Numbered from the stretch's first letter, positions 51,791 to 58,578 are shown. The stretch: 64,000 bases of DNA from Giesbergeria sp. (GCA_023150295.1 JAKLLE010000006.1:1-64000); one strand, 5' to 3'. Numbers and translations are program-made. The notes: a model not told the origin generated them from the sequence alone.

Positions 51791-52101
51791 AGGGGCACCG
51801 AGTACCTGGCGCTGATGTCATCGAGCTGGCGCTTGGCGGCATTGAGGTTGGTGGCCACCGTGGTGGCAATGCGCACCAGGGGCACGCCAAGGCGCCAGCG
51901 GTTGGTGCCCTCCACGCGCTCGACAAAGCCGGTTTCGGCCTCCAGCGCGGGCAGGTTCTGGCTCACCCAGCTGGGCGGCACGCCAAGGCCCTTGGCAATC
52001 TCGCCCGGCGCCAGGCCCAGCACCTCGTGGCCCGCCAGCAGGCGCAGCAGGTCGCAGGTTTTGCGGATGGGCGCGGCCAGGGTGTAGGTTTTCTCGGTCA
52101 T
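51787..52101 (-). CDS. Winged-helix (IclR/MarR-like) early regulator
   Basis: A 104-aa protein with a clear winged-helix core (TCDLLRLLAGHEVLGLAPGE, IAKGLGVPPSWVSQNLPALE, FVERVEGTNRWRLG). Probably a small DNA-binding regulator of the early operon. ATG 52101 overlaps the upstream stop. Confidence 0.78.
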   Translation of the reverse strand: MTEKTYTLAAPIRKTCDLLRLLAGHEVLGLAPGEIAKGLGVPPSWVSQNLPALEAETGFVERVEGTNRWRLGVPLVRIATTVATNLNAAKRQLDDISARYSVPL

Positions 52102-52376
52102 GCCTGCTCCCCCCAGCCAGGTTGGCCTGGCAGTTGGCCGCGCTCGGCGCGCCACTTCCATTCGGCTGCGCCCACCAGGTTGCCGCTGCCCCAGGCGTCG
52201 TCTTGCGCGGTGCCGCTGGCGTAGGGGCTGGCCGCGGGCGCCAGCCCGGCGGCCAGGCGCAGGCCGCGCAGGGCGCCGGCCTTCCATTCGGGGCTGCGCT
52301 GGCAATGGGCAAATTCGCGCTCGTACACCTGCTGCGCCGTGCGCAGGCTGCAAAGCTGTTCGTCTGGTGTGGGCAT
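52098..52376 (-). CDS. Early phage protein of unknown function, 92 aa
   Basis: A helical N-terminus (LCSLRTAQQVYEREFAHCQR) and a conserved-looking motif ending EWKWRAERGQLPGQPGWGEQ. It is coupled to the downstream winged-helix gene. Not recognised. Confidence 0.58.
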   Translation of the reverse strand: MPTPDEQLCSLRTAQQVYEREFAHCQRSPEWKAGALRGLRLAAGLAPAASPYASGTAQDDAWGSGNLVGAAEWKWRAERGQLPGQPGWGEQA

Positions 52377-52379
52377 GGC

Positions 52380-52853
52380 TCAAAACTCCAGTTCAGGCGT
52401 GGCGTACGTGGCCACGTTGTGGTGGTGGTAGGCCACCTGCTCCAGGTGGCTGCGAAGTGCGTCCAAGGTGGCGGCGGGATCGGCCTTGCCGTCTGCCTTG
52501 TAGAAGTCGGTGAGCAGCTGCAGCGCCTGGGCAAAGCCGGTGTTCAGCTCCACCATGTCGGCGGGCTGGGCCTGGCGGCCCTTGGGCATGTCCACCAACA
52601 GCTTGTCGTCGGTGGCGGCCATCCAGCGGGCCACCAGGGCGATGCCGCAGGCGTGCTCATAGGCGGGCACCAACACCAGGGGCATGCGGCCGTTGGCGAT
52701 CCATTTGTAGAGCGCCCAGTGGTCTTCCAGGCCCATGCGCTCGGCAATGCGCTCCACGCTGAGGTTGTGGCGCTCCTGCGCGTAGTCTTTGCAGCCCTTG
52801 AGGGCGTCGCGCAGGGTGGCGGGTTGCCAGCGTTTCCAATTGCGGCGGGTCAT
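52380..52853 (-). CDS. Early phage DNA-binding-like protein, 157 aa
   Basis: Starts MTRRNWKRWQPATLRDALKG. A helix-turn-helix-like region (LSVERIAERMGLEDHWALYK, WIANGRMPLVLVPAYEHA) is followed by a helical domain and a His-rich end (VAYHHHNVATYATPELEF). I infer an early regulator. ATG 52853 overlaps the stop of the small Cys-rich ORF. Confidence 0.7.
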   Translation of the reverse strand: MTRRNWKRWQPATLRDALKGCKDYAQERHNLSVERIAERMGLEDHWALYKWIANGRMPLVLVPAYEHACGIALVARWMAATDDKLLVDMPKGRQAQPADMVELNTGFAQALQLLTDFYKADGKADPAATLDALRSHLEQVAYHHHNVATYATPELEF

Positions 52854-52948
52854 TGGCAGGCCCCTTGGCGGGGGGCAAAGCCACCGTCCAAACAAATACC
52901 GCCGTTGCAGGTGGCGCAAGGCGTTTGCATGGTGCAAAGTACGGCCAT
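52850..52948 (-). CDS. Very small Cys-rich protein, 32 aa
   Basis: MAVLCTMQTPCATCNGGICL continues to a final Cys; CxxC and spaced cysteines suggest a zinc knuckle. AGGGGG precedes ATG 52948, which overlaps the upstream stop, and its stop overlaps the next start. Mu also encodes a small zinc protein (Com), but no homology is claimed. Confidence 0.5.
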   Translation of the reverse strand: MAVLCTMQTPCATCNGGICLDGGFAPRQGACQ

Positions 52949-53436
52949 CACTTCACCCCCTGAGAGGAGACGGGCCATGAACCCAAGCGACGACGAGATG
53001 AAAGCGATGCGCCAGCAATTCGCAGCGCAGCAGCTTGAAGGGCACGGCACGCAGCTTGCCGTGCTCGAGCAGATGTGGCTGGAGCTGGCGCGCGCGCTGG
53101 CTGAGCAAGGCGTGCTGAACGCCGAGGCGTTGGCGCAGCGGCTGGAAGCGCATGCCCTGCGCTCGCAGCGTTGGGATGGCTGGTTTTTTGGGCTAACCGA
53201 GGCTGCGCGGATGTTGCGCCAGCCTTCAGGTGATCCAGATAGCCTGGTTCAGTGAGGGCGCGGCGGCGCATGTCGGCTGCGATGGCGCGCGCCATGGCGG
53301 GCGAGCGGTCGCCCGGCAGGTAGCTGCCCCAGGCGTCGCGCTGGGCCTCGGGGGTGAGGCGGTGCACGTTGTTGGCCGCACTGCCCAGGACAGGCGGGTT
53401 GGCCGGGCAACCCATGGAGCTGTGGGTGGTGATCAT
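52948..53436 (-). CDS. Early phage protein, C-terminal half antisense to another gene
   Basis: The first 65 residues are coding-like (MITTHSSMGCPANPPVLGSA, RLTPEAQRDAWGSYLPGDRS, MARAIAADMRRRALTEPGYL). The rest is Arg/Ala/Pro-rich and lies antisense to the plus-strand gene 52977-53255, so it may be a read-through tail. The start overlaps the upstream stop and the stop overlaps the next start. I suspect an insertion that truncated an older gene. Confidence 0.55.
   Translation of the reverse strand: MITTHSSMGCPANPPVLGSAANNVHRLTPEAQRDAWGSYLPGDRSPAMARAIAADMRRRALTEPGYLDHLKAGATSAQPRLAQKTSHPNAASAGHALPAAAPTPRRSARLAQPARAPAPATSARARQAACRALQAAALRIAGASLSSRRRLGSWPVSSQGVK
52977..53255 (+). CDS. Plus-strand gene inside the leftward early operon, 92 aa
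   Basis: MNPSDDEMKAMRQQFAAQQL follows a strong GAGAGGAG site. The product is helical and acidic with a Trp-rich end (SQRWDGWFFGLTEAARML). Its codon pattern is better than that of the antisense frame. Opposite orientation to the repressed early genes suggests expression in the lysogen (a moron). Function unknown. Confidence 0.6.
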   Translation: MNPSDDEMKAMRQQFAAQQLEGHGTQLAVLEQMWLELARALAEQGVLNAEALAQRLEAHALRSQRWDGWFFGLTEAARMLRQPSGDPDSLVQ

Positions 53437-53861
53437 GCTGCGCCCCCTGCGTGGGGCGCTGCTGCCAGCTCCATGCCGTCGGCGGTCAGGCGGATTTGTG
53501 CCGGGCCAGGGTATGCATTCACAATAACCAACAGCCCGCGGGCCTCAAGGTAGTCCAGCTCGCGCAGCACATCGTTGTGCGCTGCATCTGCATAGTGCAG
53601 CCGCACATTGGCCAACAAGGCTTCAAACGTCATACAGGCGGGGCGGGCGCTGTCAAGCAGGTCCAGGCACAGCCGCCGAACATGGCCGCGCCTTGCGGCG
53701 CCGGCGCTGGTGCTGGCGGGTGTGCAGTTGCAGCCAAAGCCCGCCGCGCGGGGAATGTATTGGTTGGTGCCGCCAAATTCGGCGCAAATAGTCCGCGCCA
53801 CGGCGGCGCCAGCCAATTCGCTGACGCGGGCCAGAAAAATGGAGGGTGTGTAGGCGCTCAT
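53433..53861 (-). CDS. Early phage protein with winged-helix C-terminus
   Basis: A 142-aa protein; the C-terminal half (ALLANVRLHYADAAHNDVLR, ELDYLEARGLLVIVNA, IRLTADGMELA) is a winged helix resembling the gene at 58252-58575. The N-terminal half has CNC and Gly-rich segments (GTNQYIPRAAGFGCNCTPAS). ATG 53861 overlaps the next gene upstream. Confidence 0.65.
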   Translation of the reverse strand: MSAYTPSIFLARVSELAGAAVARTICAEFGGTNQYIPRAAGFGCNCTPASTSAGAARRGHVRRLCLDLLDSARPACMTFEALLANVRLHYADAAHNDVLRELDYLEARGLLVIVNAYPGPAQIRLTADGMELAAAPHAGGAA

Positions 53862-54190
53862 GCTGCTGCCCCTGCGTGTTGCGCAGCCGCCCGCTGGGCG
53901 GGGAAGGGTTGGCGCTTGGCCACGGCCTGGCCGCGCTTGAGGCCCAGGTACACGGCAATGTTGTGGCTGGCGCCGCGCTTGCAGGGCTTGGTGCCGCGCA
54001 GGATGGCATCGACCAGGCTGGCCGAGACGCCGAACTGGCGCGCCAGCTCGGCCTGCGAGAGGCCCTGCTCGTCCATCCACTGGCGGGCCTCGTCGGGGGT
54101 GCGCTCGGTGGCGGTTTGGGCCGGTTCTGGCTGCGGTGTGCCCATGGCAAAGCCCAGGGGGCCGATGCCGCAAATCAAGGAGGGTGTCAT
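53858..54190 (-). CDS. BcepMu gp16-family DNA-binding protein, copy 3
   Basis: A 110-aa protein with the gp16-like core: TPDEARQWMDEQGLSQAELA, RQFGVSASLVDAILRGTKPC, SHNIAVYLGLKRG. This is a lambda-repressor-like helix-turn-helix in which the last helix is replaced by the SHNIAV segment. It is one of three tandem paralogues. An internal ATG (MGTPQPEP) is an alternative start. Confidence 0.78.
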   Translation of the reverse strand: MTPSLICGIGPLGFAMGTPQPEPAQTATERTPDEARQWMDEQGLSQAELARQFGVSASLVDAILRGTKPCKRGASHNIAVYLGLKRGQAVAKRQPFPAQRAAAQHAGAAA

Positions 54191-54200
54191 GGCTGTGCTT

Positions 54201-54452
54201 TCAGTGGTTGGTTGCAGGTTCGGGCTTGAGGCCCAGCACGATGGCGCCGCGGTGCGCCTGGCCGTAACGGCCCTTGTTCTGCCCGCGCAACAGGTCCACC
54301 AGGGTGCTGCGGGGCACCTGGTTCAGGCGCGCCAGATCGGTCACGGTCACGCCGTGGGCCACCAGCCACTGGCGGGCGGTCTCGGGCGTCTGCGGGTAGG
54401 GCAACGCCTTGAGCACGGGGCCGCGCGGCGTCCAGCGGTAGCGGGGCTTCAT
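54201..54452 (-). CDS. BcepMu gp16-family DNA-binding protein, copy 2
   Basis: An 83-aa protein: TPETARQWLVAHGVTVTDLA, RLNQVPRSTLVDLLRGQNKG, HRGAIVLGLKPE. It is the most divergent of the three copies (Cys and Asn of the recognition segment changed). It overlaps the upstream copy (ATGA) and lies 10 nt before the next. Confidence 0.78.
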   Translation of the reverse strand: MKPRYRWTPRGPVLKALPYPQTPETARQWLVAHGVTVTDLARLNQVPRSTLVDLLRGQNKGRYGQAHRGAIVLGLKPEPATNH

Positions 54453-54712
54453 GCCGGCACCCCTGCATGGCGCGCGGCCATAGCGCGCTGGGCGGGTGCC
54501 ACCCGTGCCGGACGGGTGGTGAGCTGGCCGCGCTTCATGCCCAGCAGCACGGCGATGTTGTGGCTCATGCCGCGCAGGCACTTCTTGCGCCCGGCCAGCA
54601 CTTCGCGCACCAGGCTGTCGTGCACGCCGTGTTCGCGTGCCCACTGGGCAATGGTGATGCCCTGGTAGTCGAGCCAGGCGCGGGCCTCTTCGGGGGTGCG
54701 GAGCTTGGTCAT
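54449..54712 (-). CDS. BcepMu gp16-family DNA-binding protein, copy 1
   Basis: An 87-aa protein: TPEEARAWLDYQGITIAQWA, REHGVHDSLVREVLAGRKKC, SHNIAVLLGMKRG. Its start is 38 nt from a plus-strand gene start, so the gap may hold divergent signals. Likely binds phage DNA early in lytic growth. Confidence 0.8.
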   Translation of the reverse strand: MTKLRTPEEARAWLDYQGITIAQWAREHGVHDSLVREVLAGRKKCLRGMSHNIAVLLGMKRGQLTTRPARVAPAQRAMAARHAGVPA

Positions 54713-54748
54713 AATGGTGTGAGTTGGTGTTACAAAATCAGGAGGACG

Positions 54749-55273
54749 TTATGGACGCGGATCAGACGGGCAATGGGGGCAATGACCTGTCGCTGGGTGA
54801 GCGCCTGCAGGTGCTGGAGGCGTTGGTGGACGCGGCGATATGGGGGCCGCACCTGCACAACCGGGATCACCGTCGGGCAATTGCCCAGGCGCTGTACATG
54901 CGGCTTGAAGGAGATCTGCAGGCACATGCATGCCCAGCTCGCGTGCGCGCTGAACTACTTGATGTTGCAGACGCGCTGGCAGAGATTGATAGCCAGCCAG
55001 GTCCCATAAAGAGCGCTCTACGACCGCTCGTGCAACCCGATCAGCCGCCTCGGCCGGAGCTATGAAGACGCGGAACTCGTACTCGGTGGCGAAGATGGAG
55101 CGCGGCAACGCCCAGCCCCACGTGTGCAGCAATGTGGGGGCATCATTTTTGGCGGCGCAAACATGGCCAACGCTCTCGGCGAGGTCTTCGAGTGCCTGGC
55201 TATGACACTTGATCATCGAGATGCGCTTCTGCGCTGTTTGGAAGTAGCGGTACAGGGCGTTGTCGGGGGTCAT
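54749..55273 (-). CDS. First gene of the leftward early operon
   Basis: The first 115 residues look coding (MTPDNALYRYFQTAQKRISM, LHTWGWALPRSIFATEYEFR, SLPARLQHQVVQRARELGMH). The last 60 are Pro/Ala-rich and antisense to the plus-strand gene 54751-55065, perhaps a read-through tail. It starts 53 nt downstream of the -10 of the early promoter. Function unknown. Confidence 0.6.
   Translation of the reverse strand: MTPDNALYRYFQTAQKRISMIKCHSQALEDLAESVGHVCAAKNDAPTLLHTWGWALPRSIFATEYEFRVFIAPAEAADRVARAVVERSLWDLAGYQSLPARLQHQVVQRARELGMHVPADLLQAACTAPGQLPDGDPGCAGAAPISPRPPTPPAPAGAHPATGHCPHCPSDPRP
54751..55065 (+). CDS. Plus-strand gene antisense to first early gene, 104 aa
   Basis: MDADQTGNGGNDLSLGERLQ follows AGGAGG with 6-7 nt spacing. 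Product helical (VLEALVDAAIWGPHLHNRDH, RAIAQALYMRLEGDLQAH). Layout repeats that of 52977-53255: a plus-strand gene starting within 40 nt of a minus-strand start and lying antisense to an early gene. Probably expressed in the lysogen. Confidence 0.55.
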   Translation: MDADQTGNGGNDLSLGERLQVLEALVDAAIWGPHLHNRDHRRAIAQALYMRLEGDLQAHACPARVRAELLDVADALAEIDSQPGPIKSALRPLVQPDQPPRPEL

Positions 55274-55325
55274 TTTTTTGGGCCTTCGGTGTGCGGTTAA
55301 GAGGTTCTAGGCTGGCTTGGGTGTG

Positions 55326-55354
55326 ATTATGGTTCAAATATTTGAACCTTGCAA
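55326..55354 (-). promoter_or_regulatory. Leftward early promoter with repressor operator
   Basis: On the minus strand TTGCAA (-35), 17 nt, CATAAT (-10). The spacer is filled by the perfect 18-bp palindrome GGTTCAAATATTTGAACC (55331-55348). A repressor bound there would block RNA polymerase fully. The repressor gene starts 27 nt away in the other direction, so the site may also set its own level. Confidence 0.8.
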
Positions 55355-55374
55355 CATGTGAGGTGCAATTTTTT

Positions 55375-55737
55375 ATGAGTGTTGCTGATCGCTTCAAGAG
55401 CGAGCGCGAACGGCTTGCGCTGACACAGCCGCGTGTTGCCGACCTGACTGGTGTCGGCAAGACGACGGTTATCAATTGGGAAAAGGGGCTGTCATCGCCT
55501 ACCGCCGTACAGCTTTCAGCGCTTGCTGAAGTGGGCTTAGACGTGCTCTATGTGATCACCGGCCAGCGCACGGGCGGCGCATCAGCCCCGCCCCCGCCGC
55601 GTGCCGTGAGTGAGGGCGACCGCATCCTGCTGGACAACTTTCACGCCGCGCCCGCGCAGGTGCAGGCCGGGGTCAAGACGGCGCTTGGCGCTTTCGCGCC
55701 TGGGGCAGGCGGCTGCAAGCGCGGCAAGGCCGCTTGA
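55375..55737 (+). CDS. Phage repressor, XRE/Cro-like
   Basis: A 120-aa protein with an N-terminal helix-turn-helix (FKSERERLALTQPRVADLTG, VGKTTVINWEKGLSSPTAVQ, LSALAEVGLDVLYVITG) and a helical C-terminus (LLDNFHAAPAQVQAGVKTAL). ATG 55375 follows GAGG; an ATG 33 nt upstream lies in the operator. Placed between early and late genes and next to the palindrome, it is the immunity repressor. No peptidase domain, so induction probably needs antirepressor or host factors rather than RecA cleavage. Confidence 0.85.
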   Translation: MSVADRFKSERERLALTQPRVADLTGVGKTTVINWEKGLSSPTAVQLSALAEVGLDVLYVITGQRTGGASAPPPPRAVSEGDRILLDNFHAAPAQVQAGVKTALGAFAPGAGGCKRGKAA

Positions 55738-55776
55738 GGCGGCCAATGACGATCACCATTGAATAGGAGGGAGCCC

Positions 55777-56286
55777 ATGTTCAAGATTTGCCAGAAGTGC
55801 AACCACCCCAACCCATCTGCCACGGGCGCCGAGTTAGAGGCATGTCCTGAGTGCGGCGCCATCTACAGCCGCGTGGCGCAGGCCATGGCTGCGAAGGCGG
55901 CTCCTGCAGCACCGGCATCGGCGCGTCCGGACTTCGCGGATTCGCGCACTGCAGCGCGGCCCGTGGGCGCTGCGGCTGCAAGCCCCTCGGGCAGTGATGT
56001 TCATGGTTTTGCCGAGCGTTTGCGTGCGGCTTCGCTGTACCCTACTTTTCGGGGGCTGGTGCGCTTGATTTATTTCGTGTGGATGGTGCTGGCCGCACTG
56101 GCGCTGATAGGCGCGGTCGCTGCTCTGCTATCGGGATCGGGTATTGCGCGGATAGGCGGTTTTTTGGGCGGTTTGTTCTTCGCCCTGTTCTTCGCGGTGA
56201 TCGCCAAGGTGACAAGGGAAGCCGCCTTGATGTTGGCCGATTTAAGCGACGCGGCCGTACACATTGCCGCAGGGATGAAGCCATGA
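55777..56286 (+). CDS. Zinc-ribbon membrane protein, candidate moron
   Basis: A 169-aa protein: N-terminal zinc ribbon (CQKCNHPNP, CPECGAIYSRV), Ala/Pro linker, then two membrane helices (LIYFVWMVLAALALIGAVAA, GFLGGLFFALFFAVIAKV). AGGAGG precedes ATG 55777. Domain pattern is more like a host envelope protein than a phage structural gene. It follows the repressor on the same strand, so it may be made in lysogens. Confidence 0.7.
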   Translation: MFKICQKCNHPNPSATGAELEACPECGAIYSRVAQAMAAKAAPAAPASARPDFADSRTAARPVGAAAASPSGSDVHGFAERLRAASLYPTFRGLVRLIYFVWMVLAALALIGAVAALLSGSGIARIGGFLGGLFFALFFAVIAKVTREAALMLADLSDAAVHIAAGMKP

Positions 56287-56771
56287 GGTTCGTACTGCTT
56301 GTGGTTGTATTGTTCATCGGCTCCCCCACCTGGGCAATCAACAAGTGCACCAACGCCAATGGCAAGGCCGTGTTCCAAGACGCGCCTTGCAGCGGCCGTG
56401 GCGAGCAGATCGAGGTGCGGCCTGCAACCGGAAATGCGCCTGCTGCTGCGGCGTCACAAGCTGTTGCTGCGCCTTCAAAGCCCAAGCCGGACAGCAGTTC
56501 GGAATTGCGGCGCATTGAGCTTGAGCAGTACCTGGTGCGCAACAAGCGCGACCAGGTCAACGGCAACCTCCAGGATTGCCAGAACAAGCTGGATCAGCTT
56601 GCGCGGCGCAAGAGCACTGCCAACAACAATTTGGCTGGTGCGGTGCTGGAGAGTTCGATTTCTTCCGAGATGCAGTCGGTCTCTGTGATGTGCGAGAGCC
56701 GGAACCGCCAACTGCGGGCGGAGCTTGAGGACCTTGAGCGCGAGCTGCGTGACATAAAGGCCAAGCGCTGA
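56283..56771 (+). CDS. DUF4124-domain secreted protein, candidate moron
   Basis: A 162-aa protein with a Sec signal (MRFVLLVVVLFIGSPTWA) and a DUF4124 domain (INKCTNANGKAVFQDAPCSG), then a charged coiled coil (LRAELEDLERELRDIKAKR). Periplasmic by prediction. Its start overlaps the zinc-ribbon gene stop. With that gene it forms a two-gene cassette between repressor and lysis genes. Confidence 0.75.
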   Translation: MRFVLLVVVLFIGSPTWAINKCTNANGKAVFQDAPCSGRGEQIEVRPATGNAPAAAASQAVAAPSKPKPDSSSELRRIELEQYLVRNKRDQVNGNLQDCQNKLDQLARRKSTANNNLAGAVLESSISSEMQSVSVMCESRNRQLRAELEDLERELRDIKAKR

Positions 56772-56803
56772 AAACGGCTCTTTTTGGCGCCCGCCCTCGG
56801 CAT

Positions 56804-56857
56804 TAAATAAAACGCTTTATTTAGCCGCCCTCGCGCGCGCACGGCACAGTGCCGTGC
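56804..56857 (+). promoter_or_regulatory. Candidate Mor-dependent late promoter, rightward
   Basis: TAAATAAA-ACGC-TTTATTTA (56804-56823) is an 8-bp-arm dyad centred 44.5 nt before the endolysin ATG, sharing the core TAAAACGCTTTA with 42674-42685. ACAGT again sits 7 nt before the ATG. A second perfect palindrome, GCACGGCAC-A-GTGCCGTGC (56839-56857), ends at the ATG, where no Shine-Dalgarno is seen. Leaderless initiation is possible. Confidence 0.62.
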
Positions 56858-57397
56858 ATGGACAAAACACGCACCGCTCTTGCCGCGCTAGCCCTTTCAG
56901 CCACGGGCCTGGTGTACATCGCCCAGCGCGAGGGGTACAGCGAGCAGGCCTACCCTGACCCGGTGCATGGCACCAAGGTGCCGACAGCCGGGTTTGGCTC
57001 CACGGGCGGCATCAAGATGGGCGACACGCTGCCGCCGGTGCGCGCACTGGTGCGCCTGCGGGCCGATGCGGGCGAGCAAGAGGTTGCCCTCAAGCGCTGC
57101 TTTGGCGATGTGGCGCTGTTCCAGCATGAGTGGGACGCCTTTGTAGGCCTGGCCCACAACGCGGGCGCCACCACGGTCTGCAAGAACAACGCCCGCACTG
57201 GCCCCAGCACCATCGTGCAGCGCCTGCAGGCGGGTGACCACGCCGGGGCCTGCGAGGCCATCCTGCTTTACGACCGGGCTGGCCCCGTGGCCAGGCCACA
57301 GGACCGCTGCAGCCACCCCGACAACCGCACCTGCCGTGGCGTGTGGGCTGACCGCCAGCGTTTGCGGGCCATGTGCCTGGGGCAGGCCGCCCCATGA
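56858..57397 (+). CDS. Endolysin, GH24 lysozyme with SAR-type N-terminus
   Basis: A 179-aa muramidase: E25 in AQREGYSEQAY, then D34 and T39/T43, and GFGST fit the phage lysozyme triad. Residues 6-22 (TALAALALSATGLVYIA) form a weakly hydrophobic signal-anchor-release helix, so export needs no holin. Cysteines in the C-terminal half (DRCSHPDNRTCRGVW) may lock the fold. First gene of the rightward late operon. ATG 56858; GTG 56849 is less likely. Confidence 0.9.
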   Translation: MDKTRTALAALALSATGLVYIAQREGYSEQAYPDPVHGTKVPTAGFGSTGGIKMGDTLPPVRALVRLRADAGEQEVALKRCFGDVALFQHEWDAFVGLAHNAGATTVCKNNARTGPSTIVQRLQAGDHAGACEAILLYDRAGPVARPQDRCSHPDNRTCRGVWADRQRLRAMCLGQAAP

Positions 57398-57915
57398 GCA
57401 TGCGCCTGATTGCCGCTGCCTTGGCTGTGGCCACCGCCTTGTGGGGCGTGCTGGCCTGGCGCTCGCACCTGATATCCACGGGCGATGCCCAGGGCGCGGC
57501 CCGCGTGCAGGCCGCGTGGGACGCCCAGGAGAACGCGCGCAATACTGCCACGGCACGCGACAACGCCACCAAGTTCCGCAATGCCGAAAGGACCGCCCAT
57601 GAAGACGCCCAACGTGCGGCCGCGCGCCGTGCTCGTGATGTTGCTGCCGCTGCTGCTGTGCGCGGCCTGCGCAACGAGGTTGCCCGCCTCAACAGCCGCC
57701 CCCGTCCCTACCAGGCAGGAGATTCCGGCCTTGCCGCCTGCGCTGGCGAAGCCCGTGCCGCACGAGAGCTTTTCGGCGAGAGCGCTGCAGCGTATTCAGA
57801 GTTGGCAGCAACGGCTGACGAACTCCGAGACCAAGTAACCGGCCTGCAGGATTTTGCCCGCACTGTGTGCGGCGCACGCACGCCCACCCTAGAGAGTGCC
57901 CCCCATGGTTTTTGA
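57394..57915 (+). CDS. rz: Inner-membrane spanin (Rz-like)
   Basis: A 173-aa protein with an N-terminal membrane anchor (MSMRLIAAALAVATALWGVL) and a long periplasmic coiled coil (QENARNTATARDNATKFRNA, ERTAHEDAQRAAARRARDVA). With Rz1 it fuses the membranes at lysis. It overlaps the endolysin stop and contains the rz1 gene in another frame. Confidence 0.85.
   Translation: MSMRLIAAALAVATALWGVLAWRSHLISTGDAQGAARVQAAWDAQENARNTATARDNATKFRNAERTAHEDAQRAAARRARDVAAAAAVRGLRNEVARLNSRPRPYQAGDSGLAACAGEARAARELFGESAAAYSELAATADELRDQVTGLQDFARTVCGARTPTLESAPHGF
57599..57838 (+). CDS. rz1: Outer-membrane spanin lipoprotein (Rz1-like), nested
   Basis: A 79-aa protein in a different frame inside rz. Signal VLVMLLPLLLCAAC ends in a lipobox; the mature part is Pro-rich (RLPASTAAPVPTRQEIPALP) as in other Rz1 proteins. 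GAAAGGA lies upstream of ATG 57599. Fully nested spanin pairs are known in phages such as lambda. Confidence 0.85.
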   Translation: MKTPNVRPRAVLVMLLPLLLCAACATRLPASTAAPVPTRQEIPALPPALAKPVPHESFSARALQRIQSWQQRLTNSETK

Positions 57916-58255
57916 GCTGACGATGGCCAATCTGATTTCCCTGGCCGGGTTGTTTTTGGGGGCGCTGTGGGCGCTGCTCAAGGTGATTGGCTCGCAGTCC
58001 GAGCGGCGTGCCAATGAGAAGTTTGCCGCCCTGCAGGAGTCGATTGCCAACGTGGGCAGAGACACGCGCCGCGAGGCCGACGCTGCTCGCCAGCTCGAAA
58101 CCTCGTTCCTGCGCTTTCAGGCCGAGCTGCCGCGCGACTATGTGCGGCGCGATGACTTTGTGCAGGCCATCGGCAGCATCAGCACCCGTATCGACAACTT
58201 TGCCTTGCGTGTGGAGCGCGCGCTTGACAACCGCAATGGAGGCCATCCGCAATGA
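57905..58255 (+). CDS. Membrane-anchored DUF2730-like protein (Mu gp25 type)
   Basis: A 116-aa protein: one N-terminal membrane helix (LISLAGLFLGALWALLKVIG) and a coiled coil (RREADAARQLETSFLRFQAE). It lies between lysis and terminase genes as in Mu-like phages. Precise role unknown. Confidence 0.72.
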   Translation: MVFELTMANLISLAGLFLGALWALLKVIGSQSERRANEKFAALQESIANVGRDTRREADAARQLETSFLRFQAELPRDYVRRDDFVQAIGSISTRIDNFALRVERALDNRNGGHPQ

Positions 58256-58575
58256 ACCCGACCTATTCTGCAGCCGTCCTGAAGGCGCGCCACGAGGCCA
58301 TCCGCTGGCATTTGCTGTCTGCGGTTGACTTGTCCCGCCCTGTGGGCATCTATACCGAGGCGCTGCTGCCCATCGTCCAGTCAGTGTACCCAGACGCCAC
58401 CCATCAGGAGATTCGGCGCGAGCTGGATTACCTGGAGGCGCGCGAGATGGTGAACATCGCCCGCGACCCGATGGACCGGTGGTTTGTGGACTTGACGCGC
58501 ACGGGCATCGAGTTTGTGGAATACACCATCGACGCGCAGCCGGGCGTGGCCCGGCCCCGCATCACGCAGGGGTGA
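58252..58575 (+). CDS. Mu gp26-like winged-helix protein
   Basis: A 107-aa protein with a winged-helix pattern (EALLPIVQSVYPDATHQEIR, RELDYLEAREMVNI, WFVDLTRTGIEFVEY). It overlaps its upstream neighbour by 4 nt. The HTH core shares RELDYLEAR with the early gene at 53433-53861, so the two are paralogous. Possibly part of the packaging module. Confidence 0.72.
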   Translation: MNPTYSAAVLKARHEAIRWHLLSAVDLSRPVGIYTEALLPIVQSVYPDATHQEIRRELDYLEAREMVNIARDPMDRWFVDLTRTGIEFVEYTIDAQPGVARPRITQG

Positions 58576-58578
58576 GTC

